A stretch of DNA of 64,000 nt. Source: Paracoccus sphaerophysae. GTDB taxonomy: Bacteria; Pseudomonadota; Alphaproteobacteria; Rhodobacterales; Rhodobacteraceae. Shown piece by piece: positions 56,094 through 64,000 of this stretch. The notes under the pieces were generated by a model that was not told the DNA's origin, did not search any database, and saw only the letters and a list, made by a program, of their open reading frames with translations. Every line of letters begins with the position of its first letter. The stretch's first letter is position 1. The translations under genes were made by a program, and so were the position numbers. The stretch covers positions 52,508-116,507 of the forward strand of contig NZ_JRKS01000003.1 in NCBI RefSeq assembly GCF_000763805.1, in the 5' to 3' direction.

Positions 56094-58978
56094 TCCGCGG
56101 CGGGCAGGATGCGGCGGGCCAGTTCGGCGTGGGCGCGGTATTCCTCTTGCCATTCCGACGGCCCGTTCGAGGGGCTGACCTGCACCGCCGTCACCTTGAA
56201 TTCCGGGCAGTTGGTCGCCCAGTCGGAATTGTCGGTGGTCACCACGTTGGCCTGGGTGTTGGGGTGATGGAAGGTCGTGTAGACCACCCCCGGCGCCACC
56301 CTATCGGTCACCAGCGCGCGCAGCGTGGTGTCGCCCGCGCGGCTGGCAACCCGCACCACGTCGCCGTCGCGGATGCCGCGGTTCTCGGCATCCGAGGGGT
56401 GGATTTCCAGCCGGTCCTCGGCGTGCCAGACAAGGTTGTCGGTCCGCCGAGTCTGAGCGCCCACGTTGTACTGGGTCAGCGTCCGCCCCGTCGTCAGCAG
56501 GAGCGGAAAGCGCGGGCCCGAGCGTTCCTCGGTCGCCACATATTCGGTGTGGATGAACTTGCCCCTGCCGCGCACGAAGCCGTCGATGTGCATGACCGGC
56601 GTGCCCAGCGGCGCCTTGTCGTTGCAGGGCCACTGGACCGAGCCCTCCCGGTCCAGCAGGTCGAAGCTGACGCCGGCGAAGCTGGGGGTGGTCAGCGCGA
56701 TCTCGTCCATGATCTGCGAGGGGTGGGTGTAATCCCACGCCGCGCCCATCGCGTTGGCCAGCATCTGGGTGATTTCCCAGTCCGCGTACCCGTTCAGGGG
56801 CGTCATCGTCTTGCGGACCATGTTGATCCGCCGTTCGGCATTGGTGAACGTGCCATCCTTTTCCAGGAAGGACGACCCCGGCAGGAAGACATGGGCGTAG
56901 TTCGACGTCTCGTTCAGGAACAGGTCGTGGACGATCAGGATGTCGAGGCTCGCCAGCGCCCGCTTGACGTGGGTCGTGTCGGGGTCGGATTGCAGCACGT
57001 CCTCGCCCTGGCAATAGAGGCCACGGAAAGTCCCCTCGGTCGCCGCGTCGAACATGTTGGGGATGCGCAGGCCGGGTTCATCGGACAGCGGCACGCCCCA
57101 GACGCGTTCGTAAAGTTCGCGCGTTTCGGTGTCGGTGACGTGGCGATAGCCGGGATATTCGTGCGGAAACGACCCCATGTCGCACGAGCCCTGGACGTTG
57201 TTCTGCCCGCGCAGCGGGTTCACGCCGGTGCCGGGCTTGCCGATATTGCCGGTCAGCATGGCGAGGTTGGCGATCGCCATCACCGTGGTCGAACCCTGCG
57301 AATGCTCGGTGACGCCCAGCCCGTAATAGATCGAGGCGCGGGGTGCCTTGGCATAGGCCCGCGCCGCCTGGCGGATCAGGTCGGCGGGGACGTTGCTGGC
57401 GCGGGCGACCTCGTCGGGGGAATGGCGCGGGTCCAGCAGGAACTCGCGATAGGCCAGGTATTCATCCCAGTCGCAGCGGGTGCGGATGAACTCGTCATCC
57501 TGCAGCCCCTCGGCCACGATGACATGGGCCATCGCGGTCAGCACCGCGACGTTGGTGCCGGGCAGCAGCGGCAGATGCCAGGCATCGTTGCGGTGGACGC
57601 TGTCCAGCAGGTCGATGTGGCGCGGGTCGAGTACGATGACCCCCGCCCCCTGCCGCAGCCGCTTGCGCAGGCGCGAGCCGAAGACGGGGTGCCCTTCGGT
57701 CGGGTTGGCCCCGATGATCAGCGCCAGGTCGGTATCCTCGACCGAATCGAAATCATGGGTGCCGGCCGAAGTGCCGAAGGTCGTCTTGAGCCCATAGCCG
57801 GTGGGCGAATGGCAGACACGGGCGCAGGTGTCGGTGTTGTTGTTGCCCATGACCGCGCGGGCGAGCTTCTGGACGAGATAGGTTTCCTCGTTGGTGCAGC
57901 GCGACGAGGTGATGACGCCCACCGATTCCCGCCCATGTTGTTCCTGCGCAAGCTTCAGCCGGCCGGCGGCAAAGCCCAGCGCCTCGTCCCAGCTGACCAC
58001 GCGCCACGGGTCGCGGTAATCCTCGCGGATCATCGGGTGCAGGATGCGTTCGGCGTGGGTCGCATAGCCCCAGGCGAAGCGGCCCTTGACGCAGCTGTGC
58101 CCGCGATTGGCCTTGCCCTCTTTCGAGGGCACCATCTTGACCACCGTCTCGCCCCGCATATGCGCGTCGAAGGAACAGCCGACGCCGCAATAGGCGCAGG
58201 TCGTCTTGACGATGCGTTCGGGCGTGCCGATGGCGATCTGGGTGTTTTCCTGCAGCGTCGCGGTTGGGCAGGCCTGCACGCAGGCGCCGCAGCTGACGCA
58301 ATCCGAGGTCAGGAAGTCGTCCGAGGCCATGCCCGCCGACACCCGGCTGTCGAAGCCTCGGCCCTCGATGGTCAGGGCAAAGGTCCCCTGCACCTCGTCG
58401 CAGGCCCGCACGCAGCGCGAGCAGACGATGCATTTCGACGGATCGAAGGTGAAATAGGGGTTCGAGTGGTCCTTGGGCCGCCATTCCGGGTTCGGCGCGC
58501 CGTTCTGGCGGGCGTAGACGTGGTTCTCGCCCGGCTCGAAGCGCACGTCGCGCAGGCCGACGGCGCCGGCCATGTCCTGCAACTCGCAGTCGCCGTTGGC
58601 GGCGCAGGTCAGGCAGTCCAGCGGGTGGTCGCTGATATACAGTTCCATCACGCCCTTGCGGATGCGGGCGATCTCGTCGGTCTGGGTGTGGACCACCATG
58701 CCCTCGGCGACCGTGGTCGTGCACGAGGCCGGGGTGCCGCGCATCCCCTCGATGGCGACGACGCACAGCCGGCACGACCCGAAGGCCGTCACGCTGTCGG
58801 TGGCGCACAGCTTGGGGACGGTGATCCCGGCCTCGGCCGCGGCGCGCATGACGCTGGTGCCGGCGGGGACGGTGACCCCGATGCCGTCCACGGTCAGCGT
58901 CACCGCGATGTCGGACCGCGAGGCCGGGGTGCCCATGTCGCGGGTCCAGTCCGCGGGCGGAATGACGAAGTCCTTCAT
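56090..58978 (-). CDS. fdsA: NAD-dependent formate dehydrogenase alpha (catalytic) subunit
   Basis: A 962-residue molybdenum bis-MGD subunit that oxidises formate to CO2. The N-terminal NuoG-like region binds a [2Fe-2S] (Cys58, 69, 72, 86) and [4Fe-4S] clusters (HPLDCLTCAANGDCE; CIVCSRCVRAC; CVSCGACVQAC). The catalytic part begins CAYCGVGCSF near residue 261. The molybdenum ligand is Cys389 in CARVCHSPTG, a cysteine rather than selenocysteine. Start at 58978 overlaps the fdsB stop (ATGA). Together with FdsB, FdsG and FdsD it forms a soluble cytoplasmic complex transferring electrons to NAD. Confidence 0.96.
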   Translation of the reverse strand: MKDFVIPPADWTRDMGTPASRSDIAVTLTVDGIGVTVPAGTSVMRAAAEAGITVPKLCATDSVTAFGSCRLCVVAIEGMRGTPASCTTTVAEGMVVHTQTDEIARIRKGVMELYISDHPLDCLTCAANGDCELQDMAGAVGLRDVRFEPGENHVYARQNGAPNPEWRPKDHSNPYFTFDPSKCIVCSRCVRACDEVQGTFALTIEGRGFDSRVSAGMASDDFLTSDCVSCGACVQACPTATLQENTQIAIGTPERIVKTTCAYCGVGCSFDAHMRGETVVKMVPSKEGKANRGHSCVKGRFAWGYATHAERILHPMIREDYRDPWRVVSWDEALGFAAGRLKLAQEQHGRESVGVITSSRCTNEETYLVQKLARAVMGNNNTDTCARVCHSPTGYGLKTTFGTSAGTHDFDSVEDTDLALIIGANPTEGHPVFGSRLRKRLRQGAGVIVLDPRHIDLLDSVHRNDAWHLPLLPGTNVAVLTAMAHVIVAEGLQDDEFIRTRCDWDEYLAYREFLLDPRHSPDEVARASNVPADLIRQAARAYAKAPRASIYYGLGVTEHSQGSTTVMAIANLAMLTGNIGKPGTGVNPLRGQNNVQGSCDMGSFPHEYPGYRHVTDTETRELYERVWGVPLSDEPGLRIPNMFDAATEGTFRGLYCQGEDVLQSDPDTTHVKRALASLDILIVHDLFLNETSNYAHVFLPGSSFLEKDGTFTNAERRINMVRKTMTPLNGYADWEITQMLANAMGAAWDYTHPSQIMDEIALTTPSFAGVSFDLLDREGSVQWPCNDKAPLGTPVMHIDGFVRGRGKFIHTEYVATEERSGPRFPLLLTTGRTLTQYNVGAQTRRTDNLVWHAEDRLEIHPSDAENRGIRDGDVVRVASRAGDTTLRALVTDRVAPGVVYTTFHHPNTQANVVTTDNSDWATNCPEFKVTAVQVSPSNGPSEWQEEYRAHAELARRILPAAE

Positions 58979-60501
58979 TCGGCTGCCTCCTTCCGGTGCG
59001 CCGGGCCCGTGAAATCCTCGGGCCAGTGGGTCAGGGCGGACATCACGGGATAGGGCGCAAAGCCCCCCAGCGCGCAAAGCGAGCCCCATTTCATCGTGTT
59101 GCAAAGATCGGTCAGGATCGGGATCGCGTCCAGATCCCCGGCTGCGATCCGGTCGATGGTTTCCACTCCGCGGACCGACCCGATCCGGCAGGGCGTGCAC
59201 TTGCCGCAGGATTCGACGGCGCAGAATTCCATCGCAAAGCGGGCCAGCGCGCGCATGTCGGCGGTGTCGTCGAAGACGACGATGCCGGCATGGCCGACGA
59301 GGCCGTCCTTGCCGGCGAACTCCTCGTACCCGAAGGGGGTGTCGAACAGGCCGGGCGGGAAATAGGCGCCCAGCGGGCCGCCGACCTGCACCGCCTTGAC
59401 CGGGCGCCCGCTGGCGGTGCCGCCGGCGATGTGTTCCACGATCTCGCCCAGCGTCAGGCCAAAGGCGATCTCGTAGAGGCCGCCGTGCCGCACGTTGCCC
59501 GCGATCTGCAGCGGCATGGTGCCGCGCGACCGTCCCAGACCATAGGCCGCATAGGCCTCGGCCCCGTTGGCCATGATCCACGGCACCGTGGCCAGCGACA
59601 GCACGTTGTTCACCACCGTGGGCCGGCCGAGGAAGCCTTCCAGCGCAGGGATCGGCGGCTTGGCCCGCACCGTCCCGCGGCGGCCTTCCAGAGAGTTCAG
59701 CAGCGAGGTTTCCTCGCCGCAGACGTAGGCGCCAGCCCCGACCCGCACCTCCATGTCGAAGTCGTGGGCGGAGCCGAGGATGCCCGTGCCCAGCACCCCC
59801 GACCCGCGGGCGATGCGGATCGCGGACTCCATCGCGCGGATCGCGTCGGGATATTCGCTGCGGATATAGACATATCCCTGCACCGCCCCCACCGCGAGGC
59901 CGGCGATCGCCATGCCCTCGATCAGGGTGAAGGGGTCGCCCTCCATCAGCATCCGGTCGGCGAAGGTGCCGCTGTCGCCCTCGTCGGCATTGCAGACGAT
60001 ATATTTGCGCTCGGCCGCGGCCCGGGCCACGGTCGCCCATTTGATGCCGGTCGGAAAGCCCGCCCCGCCCCGGCCGCGCAGGCCCGAGTCGGTCACCGCC
60101 TGCACGATCACCTCGGGGGCGGCGATGGCGGCGCGCAGACCGGCCAGCCCGCCATGCGCCTGGTAGTCGTCCAGCGACAGCGGGTCGATCACCCCCACCC
60201 GGGCAAAGGTCAGCCGCGACTGCGCCTTCATCCACGGCAGCTCGTCCACCGGCCCCAGCGCCCGGGGATGCCCGGGGTCGAACAGCGCCGGCACGTCCTC
60301 GGGCGTCATCGGGCCAAAGCCCATGCGGACGCCGTCGATCTCGACCTCGACCAGCGGCTCGAGCCAGATCATCCCGCGCGAGCCGTTGCGCGTCAGCGTG
60401 ATCTCGACGCCCCGCGCCGCGGCCTCGCGCCGGATCGCGTCCGCCACATCGTCCGCGCCCAGCGCCCGGGCGGCGGCGTCGATCGGAACCCAGACCCTCA
60501 T
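58975..60501 (-). CDS. fdsB: NAD-dependent formate dehydrogenase beta subunit (NADH/FMN)
   Basis: A 508-residue diaphorase subunit with a thioredoxin-like N terminus fused to a NuoF-like region. The FMN site is GLRGRGGAGFPTGIKW, the nucleotide region is NADEGDSGTFADR, and the [4Fe-4S] ligands are ESCGKCTPCRIG. It passes electrons from FdsA to NAD. Its ATG overlaps the fdsG stop (TGATG), so translation is coupled. Confidence 0.95.
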   Translation of the reverse strand: MRVWVPIDAAARALGADDVADAIRREAAARGVEITLTRNGSRGMIWLEPLVEVEIDGVRMGFGPMTPEDVPALFDPGHPRALGPVDELPWMKAQSRLTFARVGVIDPLSLDDYQAHGGLAGLRAAIAAPEVIVQAVTDSGLRGRGGAGFPTGIKWATVARAAAERKYIVCNADEGDSGTFADRMLMEGDPFTLIEGMAIAGLAVGAVQGYVYIRSEYPDAIRAMESAIRIARGSGVLGTGILGSAHDFDMEVRVGAGAYVCGEETSLLNSLEGRRGTVRAKPPIPALEGFLGRPTVVNNVLSLATVPWIMANGAEAYAAYGLGRSRGTMPLQIAGNVRHGGLYEIAFGLTLGEIVEHIAGGTASGRPVKAVQVGGPLGAYFPPGLFDTPFGYEEFAGKDGLVGHAGIVVFDDTADMRALARFAMEFCAVESCGKCTPCRIGSVRGVETIDRIAAGDLDAIPILTDLCNTMKWGSLCALGGFAPYPVMSALTHWPEDFTGPAHRKEAAE

Positions 60502-61013
60502 CACGCGGCCTCGGTCGCGAGCGTGACGACGCGGTCGGTCGTCGCCCGTCCGACCAGCCGGTCGTCCATCTGCGCGGCCGGGCCGCAGGCGCACAGGCCC
60601 AGGCAGAACACCGGCTCCAGCGTCAGGCGGCCGTCGGCGGTGGTCTGGTGCCAGTCCAGGCCCAGCGCGCCGCGGACCTGATCGGCCAGCGCATCGGCGC
60701 CCACCGACTGGCAGGCCTCGGCCCGGCACAGCCGCAGCACGTGGCGGCCGGTCGGGTGGTCGCGGAAATCGTGGTAGAAGCTGACGACGCCGTGAACCTC
60801 GGCCCGGCTCATGCTCAGCGCGTGCGCGATCAGCGGCTGCGCGCCTTCGGGGATCATCCCGAATTCGGCCTGCACGTCGTGCAGGATCGGCAGCAGCGGC
60901 CCCTCGCGGTCACGATGGCTTACGATGATCGCGTCCAGGCGGGTGATGCCGTCGCTGTCGAGTTCGGGCGCGCGGGAGCGGTTGGGAAGGACGGGCTCGG
61001 CAGGGGATGTCAT
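60501..61013 (-). CDS. fdsG: NAD-dependent formate dehydrogenase gamma subunit
   Basis: A 170-residue NuoE-like [2Fe-2S] protein. Ligands are in LCRAEACQSVGA and the second pair in FCLGLCACGPAAQ. It is the first gene of fdsGBACD. The 75-base gap to the upstream LysR gene and that gene's 3' end hold two dyads that look like regulator binding sites. Confidence 0.94.
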   Translation of the reverse strand: MTSPAEPVLPNRSRAPELDSDGITRLDAIIVSHRDREGPLLPILHDVQAEFGMIPEGAQPLIAHALSMSRAEVHGVVSFYHDFRDHPTGRHVLRLCRAEACQSVGADALADQVRGALGLDWHQTTADGRLTLEPVFCLGLCACGPAAQMDDRLVGRATTDRVVTLATEAA

Positions 61014-61065
61014 CGCGGCTCCACAGGACGTCTGGCTGGCCGAAGGCTAAGCGGGCGGTGATAGA

Positions 61066-61077
61066 CAGATCAATCTG
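61066..61077. promoter_or_regulatory. CAGAT-CA-ATCTG dyad upstream of fdsG
   Basis: A perfect five-base dyad in the gap between the LysR gene and fdsG, centred about 30 bases downstream of the ATAG-N7-CTAT box. The spacing fits a promoter-proximal activation half of a LysR-type binding region. Inferred. Confidence 0.45.
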
Positions 61078-61088
61078 AAAGACCCGTT

Positions 61089-61973
61089 CTATGATAGCCG
61101 AAAGCTATCGTCATTGACGCTGCGCGCGACTTGGAACAGCGCCTCGATCAGCGGCGGCCGCGGCTCGCGCTCGGCCGCCACCAGCCCGACCACATGGCCG
61201 GTGCCGCCGGTCAGCGGCCGCGCCGTGACCCCGCGCGGCAGCGGCAGCCCCTCGGCCAGCGCATTGGGCAGGATGGCGGCCCAAGCCCCTGTCGTGACAT
61301 GGGAAAGGATCGCCAGCATCGAGTTCGATTCGACCCGCGGCGCGACCGGAGAGCCGGCCTTCGCCAGCTCGGCCGCGACGATGCGGCGGTTCTGCATGTC
61401 GGGGGTCAGCAGGCAGAGCGGGCGGGTCGCGGCCTCGGCCCAGCTGGCCGGTCCGGTCTCGGCGCTGCGATCCACGAGGCACAGGTTCTCGGTGAACAGC
61501 GGCACGGTCTGCACCCGCCCCGGCGCGGTGCCGTCCAGATAGGTGACGCCGGCGTCCAGTTCCAGCGCCGCGATCTGGTCCCGGATCTCGTCAGACGAAC
61601 GCGAGAGAATCGCCACCTCGGCCCCAGGATAGCGGATCAGGAACGGCGCTGTCAGCCCGGCGATGCGCGGCATCGCGGTCGGGATCACCCCCAGCCGCAG
61701 CCGCCCCGTGACCCCCGTGCGGCGCGCGCGCAGTTCGGCCTGCATGGTCCGCGCGTCGCCGACGATCCGGCGGGCCCAGTCCAGCACCCGTTCGCCCTCG
61801 GGGGTCAGGCCGCGATAGCGCGAACCGCGCCGGACCAGCTGGACGCCCAGCTGATCCTCCAGCGCCTTCAGTGAGGACGACAGCGACGGCTGGGTGATGC
61901 CCAGTTCTTCGGCCGCGCGCCCGAAATGCTCGTGCCGGGCGAGCACCATGAACATCGCCAGCCGGTCGATCAT
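61089..61973 (-). CDS. LysR family regulator, probable activator of fds operon
   Basis: A 294-residue LysR-type regulator. The N-terminal HTH has AEELGITQPSLSSSLKALEDQLG, and the rest is a two-lobed effector domain. Its position immediately upstream of fdsG on the same strand fits an FdsR-like role, controlling formate dehydrogenase in response to formate. Unlike most LysR genes it is co-directional with its presumed target. Its 3' end contains a T-N11-A dyad. Confidence 0.9.
   Translation of the reverse strand: MIDRLAMFMVLARHEHFGRAAEELGITQPSLSSSLKALEDQLGVQLVRRGSRYRGLTPEGERVLDWARRIVGDARTMQAELRARRTGVTGRLRLGVIPTAMPRIAGLTAPFLIRYPGAEVAILSRSSDEIRDQIAALELDAGVTYLDGTAPGRVQTVPLFTENLCLVDRSAETGPASWAEAATRPLCLLTPDMQNRRIVAAELAKAGSPVAPRVESNSMLAILSHVTTGAWAAILPNALAEGLPLPRGVTARPLTGGTGHVVGLVAAEREPRPPLIEALFQVARSVNDDSFRLS
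61093..61109. promoter_or_regulatory. LysR box ATAG-N7-CTAT within the 3' end of the LysR gene
   Basis: GATAGC-CGAAA-GCTATC is a perfect dyad containing ATAG-N7-CTAT and T-N11-A, the LysR-type consensus. It overlaps the last codons of the LysR gene and lies about 80-95 bases upstream of fdsG, a suitable place for operon activation. Confidence 0.55.
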
Positions 61974-62040
61974 CGGCGGGCCGCAATCGGGCGGTCGGCC
62001 AAATCCCCAAGGCCCGTGCAGCGCCCCGGGCCGGCAGGGT

Positions 62041-62280
62041 TCACAGGATCTCGACCTTCCAGCTTTCGATGACCGTGTTGGCCAGCAGCTTTTCGCACAT
62101 CTGGCCGACCTCGGCCTCGGCCGCGGCCCGGTCGGTGGCGGCGAGCTCCAGCTCGATCACCTTGCCCTGACGGACCCCTGTGACGCCGGCAAAGCCCAGC
62201 GTGCCCAGGGCGTGCCGGATCGCCTCGCCCTGCGGGTCCAGGACGCCGTTCTTCAGCATGACGGTGACGCGGGCTTTCAT
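62041..62280 (-). CDS. purS: Phosphoribosylformylglycinamidine synthase subunit PurS
   Basis: A 79-residue small subunit of the three-part FGAM synthase. It has MKARVTVMLKNGVLDPQGEA and the GVRQGKVIELEL strand typical of PurS. It bridges PurL and PurQ in purine synthesis; those genes are outside the window. It lies 11 bases downstream of purC. Confidence 0.96.
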   Translation of the reverse strand: MKARVTVMLKNGVLDPQGEAIRHALGTLGFAGVTGVRQGKVIELELAATDRAAAEAEVGQMCEKLLANTVIESWKVEIL

Positions 62281-62291
62281 CGGCGGATTCC

Positions 62292-63050
62292 TCAGTTGAT
62301 CAGCGTGGGCTTGACCGGAGCGGCGGCGGGCATGACGCCCAGGCGCCGCGCGACTTCGGTATAGGCGTCGGTCAGGTTGCCCAGGTCGCGGCGGAACACG
62401 TCCTTGTCCAGCTTCTGGCCGGTCTTGACGTCCCACAGCCGGCAGCTGTCGGGGCTGATCTCGTCGGCCACCACCAGCCGCATGAAATCGCCGTCCCAGA
62501 TGCGCCCGATCTCGATCTTGAAATCGATCAGCTTGATGCCGACACCGTAGAACACCCCGGACAGAAAGTCGTTGACCCGCAGCGCGAGGCTGACGATGTC
62601 GTCCAGGTCCTGCTGCGACGCCCAGCCGAAGGCGATGACGTATTCCTCGGACACCATCGGGTCGCCGAGTTCGTCGTTCTTGAACGAATATTCGACGATC
62701 GGGCGGGGCAGCTGGGTGCCTTCCTCCATCCCGAGCCGCTTGGACAGCGAGCCGGCGGCAAAGTTGCGGACGATGACCTCGAGCGGGATGATCTCGACCT
62801 GGCGGATCAGCTGTTCGCGCATGTTGATGCGGCGGATGAAATGGGTCGGCACGCCGATATTGCCGAGGCCCTGCATGAAGAATTCGGACAGGCGGTTGTT
62901 CAGCACGCCCTTGCCCTCGATCACCGCCTTCTTCTGGGCGTTGAAGGCCGTCGCATCGTCCTTGAAATACTGGATCAGAGTCCCCGGTTCGGTGCCTTCG
63001 TACAGGATCTTGGCCTTGCCTTCATAGATCTTCTTGCGCCGCGGGGCCAT
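62292..63050 (-). CDS. purC: Phosphoribosylaminoimidazole-succinocarboxamide synthase
   Basis: Joins CAIR and aspartate in purine synthesis. The 252-residue SAICAR synthetase begins [19 protein letters not shown] and has [19 protein letters not shown] and [10 protein letters not shown] with [12 protein letters not shown], the family signatures. I chose the ATG at 63050, preceded by AAAGG; earlier methionines add a basic leader not in the family. purS follows. Confidence 0.97.
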   Translation of the reverse strand: MAPRRKKIYEGKAKILYEGTEPGTLIQYFKDDATAFNAQKKAVIEGKGVLNNRLSEFFMQGLGNIGVPTHFIRRINMREQLIRQVEIIPLEVIVRNFAAGSLSKRLGMEEGTQLPRPIVEYSFKNDELGDPMVSEEYVIAFGWASQQDLDDIVSLALRVNDFLSGVFYGVGIKLIDFKIEIGRIWDGDFMRLVVADEISPDSCRLWDVKTGQKLDKDVFRRDLGNLTDAYTEVARRLGVMPAAAPVKPTLIN

Positions 63051-63172
63051 GATCGCGCCTTTCTGCGTGGGGTTCGCCCGACCCATAGGCCGAACGCGGT
63101 TGCGGGGCAATACGGGCTTGCGGGACCCGGGCCGCGTGGGCATATGAGGCGCAACCGATCAAGGAGGCCGTG

Positions 63173-63487
63173 ATGACCACTTTCGACGACCGCGAACGCT
63201 CGTACGAGGCCAAGTTCGCGCATGACGCCGAGCTGCGCTTCAAGGCCGAGGCGCGCCGCAACCGGCTGCTGGGCGAATGGGCGGCCGGGCTGCTGGGCAA
63301 GACCGGCGACGACGCCCGCACCTATGCGCTGACCGTGGTCACCTCGGACTTCGAAGAGCCGGGCGAGGATGACGTGTTCCGCAAGCTGGCGGACGATCTG
63401 TCGGGCAAGGCCGACGAGGCGACGATCCGCGCCAAGATGGCCGAGCTGCGCGCCGAGGCCCGCCGCCAGGTCGCGGAGGAAAGCTGA
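63173..63487 (+). CDS. F1FO-ATPase zeta inhibitor subunit (DUF1476)
   Basis: A 104-residue protein starting MTTFDDRERSYEAKFAHD, with the conserved GEWAAGLLGKTGDDARTYAL. DUF1476 proteins were identified in Paracoccus denitrificans as the zeta subunit that blocks ATP hydrolysis by F1FO-ATPase through its N-terminal inhibitory segment. A second Met one codon upstream is possible. It is divergent from purC and followed by a strong terminator. Confidence 0.95.
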   Translation: MTTFDDRERSYEAKFAHDAELRFKAEARRNRLLGEWAAGLLGKTGDDARTYALTVVTSDFEEPGEDDVFRKLADDLSGKADEATIRAKMAELRAEARRQVAEES

Positions 63488-63511
63488 GCGACCTCCTGAA
63501 CCGACGACCGG

Positions 63512-63537
63512 AAAGGGCCCTCTCGGGGCCCTTTTTT
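63512..63537 (+). terminator. Rho-independent terminator after the zeta subunit gene
   Basis: AAGGGCCC and GGGCCCTT arms enclose a five-base loop (TCTCG), followed by TTTTTT on the plus strand; it also serves the convergent MATE gene. Confidence 0.9.
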
Positions 63538-64000
63538 CATGCCGCGGCGCGTTCGACCCGCGGATACAGCCGCGCCATGGTCAGGCCGCGGGCGCCGTTC
63601 AGGACCATCAGCGCCGCCCACAGCCCGTGATTGCCGAATGCCGGCAGCAGGATCAGCAGGGCGACGACATAGATCGCCACCGACAGGATCATCGCCTGCC
63701 GCATCTCGCGGGTGCGGGTGGCGCCGATGAAGATGCCGTCGAACATCCAGCTGGCGATGCCGATCAGCGGCGCGACCGCCAGCCAGGGCAGATAGGTCCG
63801 CGCCGCCTGCCGCACCTCGGCCGAGGTGGTCAGCAGGTCGATGATCGCGCCCCCCGCATAGGCGCCCCAGCGAGGCGGCTCGCCCGCCAGCTCGAAGTCA
63901 TAATTGGTGAAAGCCAACCCCGCGGGCACCACCAGATCCGCCGGCGCAACCACCTTGGCCAGCTGCGGCACGTCCTCGGCCGGGGCCGGCGGATCTGGTG
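63537..64000 (-). CDS. MATE family efflux transporter, C-terminal fragment, possibly disrupted
   Basis: The last 105 residues match a DinF-like MATE exporter: GGAIIDLLTTSAEVRQAARTYLPW, SWMFDGIFIGATRTREMR, then membrane helices MILSVAIYVVALLILLPAF and LWAALMVLNGARGLTMARLYP. Upstream of about 63851 the same frame reads PADLVVPAGLAFTNYDFELA and similar, which is not hydrophobic and does not look like MATE. No other frame supplies the expected helix. A 15-bp inverted repeat occupies that part. Either the gene is interrupted at the window edge or the sequence there is rearranged. Confidence 0.65.
   Translation of the reverse strand, partial: PDPPAPAEDVPQLAKVVAPADLVVPAGLAFTNYDFELAGEPPRWGAYAGGAIIDLLTTSAEVRQAARTYLPWLAVAPLIGIASWMFDGIFIGATRTREMRQAMILSVAIYVVALLILLPAFGNHGLWAALMVLNGARGLTMARLYPRVERAAA
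63930..64000. repeat. 15-bp perfect inverted repeat at the right edge
   Basis: CACCAGATCCGCCGG at 63930-63944 recurs as its exact reverse complement at 63986-64000, enclosing 41 bases. It lies within the stretch of the MATE frame that lacks transporter character and reaches the window end. Confidence 0.8.

Noticed and set aside
55757..59053. Long plus-strand open frame opposite fdhD and fdsA
   Set aside because: Antisense artefact of high GC; no recognisable domain and no ribosome-binding site.
56090..60235. A single 1381-residue frame that would fuse fdsB-region sequence to fdsA
   Set aside because: The upstream part is out of frame with FdsB; fdsA starts cleanly at 58978 with ATGA coupling.

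Overview
The window is about 64 kb of very GC-rich, densely coding DNA from an alphaproteobacterium of the Rhodobacteraceae/Paracoccaceae, most like Paracoccus. Supporting features are the F1FO-ATPase zeta inhibitor (DUF1476), a C4-pathway 5-aminolevulinate synthase, an SspB-alpha protein, the fdsGBACD formate dehydrogenase operon, a short HPr kinase beside rapZ, a PTS IIA and HPr, and strong G/C third-position bias throughout. It looks like ordinary chromosome. I see no phage, IS element, CRISPR array or plasmid functions.

Region by region. (1) 1-7335, minus strand: a trans-4-hydroxy-L-proline catabolic and uptake cluster with an epimerase (cut by the left edge), an FAD amino-acid dehydrogenase, a complete polar amino-acid ABC transporter, a DHDPS-family deaminase, a GntR/FCD regulator and a coupled FAH-family hydrolase. 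A TTGT-CG-ACAA operator lies in front of the deaminase gene. (2) 7430-13825: fumC, a Hint-domain protein with an EF-hand loop, a PmtA-like methyltransferase, sspB, two identical tRNA-Asp genes with a clear promoter, and two tandem secreted PRC-barrel proteins. The larger PRC-barrel protein carries about 21 nonapeptide repeats. (3) 13967-24497: anmK, tyrS, pseudouridine kinase and psuG, a patatin, prfB, PBP1A and a cell-wall amidase. (4) 24494-33589: aminotransferase, DsbA-family protein, ispG, rodZ-like gene, hemA with an FNR-type box upstream, a frameshifted M20 peptidase, a small membrane protein, carD and a 7Fe ferredoxin. (5) 33647-39703: S4 protein, large SUV3-type helicase, TPR protein, SCP2 protein, an alpha/beta hydrolase and a truncated ATP-grasp remnant. 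(6) 39540-47277: zwf-pgl-pgi, then pckA facing hprK-rapZ-IIA-HPr, without the ChvG/ChvI genes usually found between them. (7) 47290-55190: TetR regulator and DUF2852 protein with a dyad between them, gshA, an RlmI-like methyltransferase coupled to a PIN protein, a BON-LysM protein and RNase R. (8) 54891-61973: the NAD-dependent molybdenum formate dehydrogenase operon and its LysR regulator. (9) 62041-64000: purS, purC, the zeta inhibitor, and the C-terminal end of a MATE transporter that looks disrupted.

Together the genes point to an aerobic or facultative heterotroph using amino acids such as hydroxyproline, formate as an auxiliary electron donor, the Entner-Doudoroff/pentose phosphate entry enzymes, PEP carboxykinase gluconeogenesis, and a regulatory rather than transport-type PTS. 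No clearly new multi-gene system stands out. The most unusual items are the nonapeptide-repeat PRC protein, a recurring 3' hairpin plus GGATAT element after three genes, several clean operator-like dyads, the truncated ATP-grasp ORF, and the MATE gene with an inverted repeat at the right edge.
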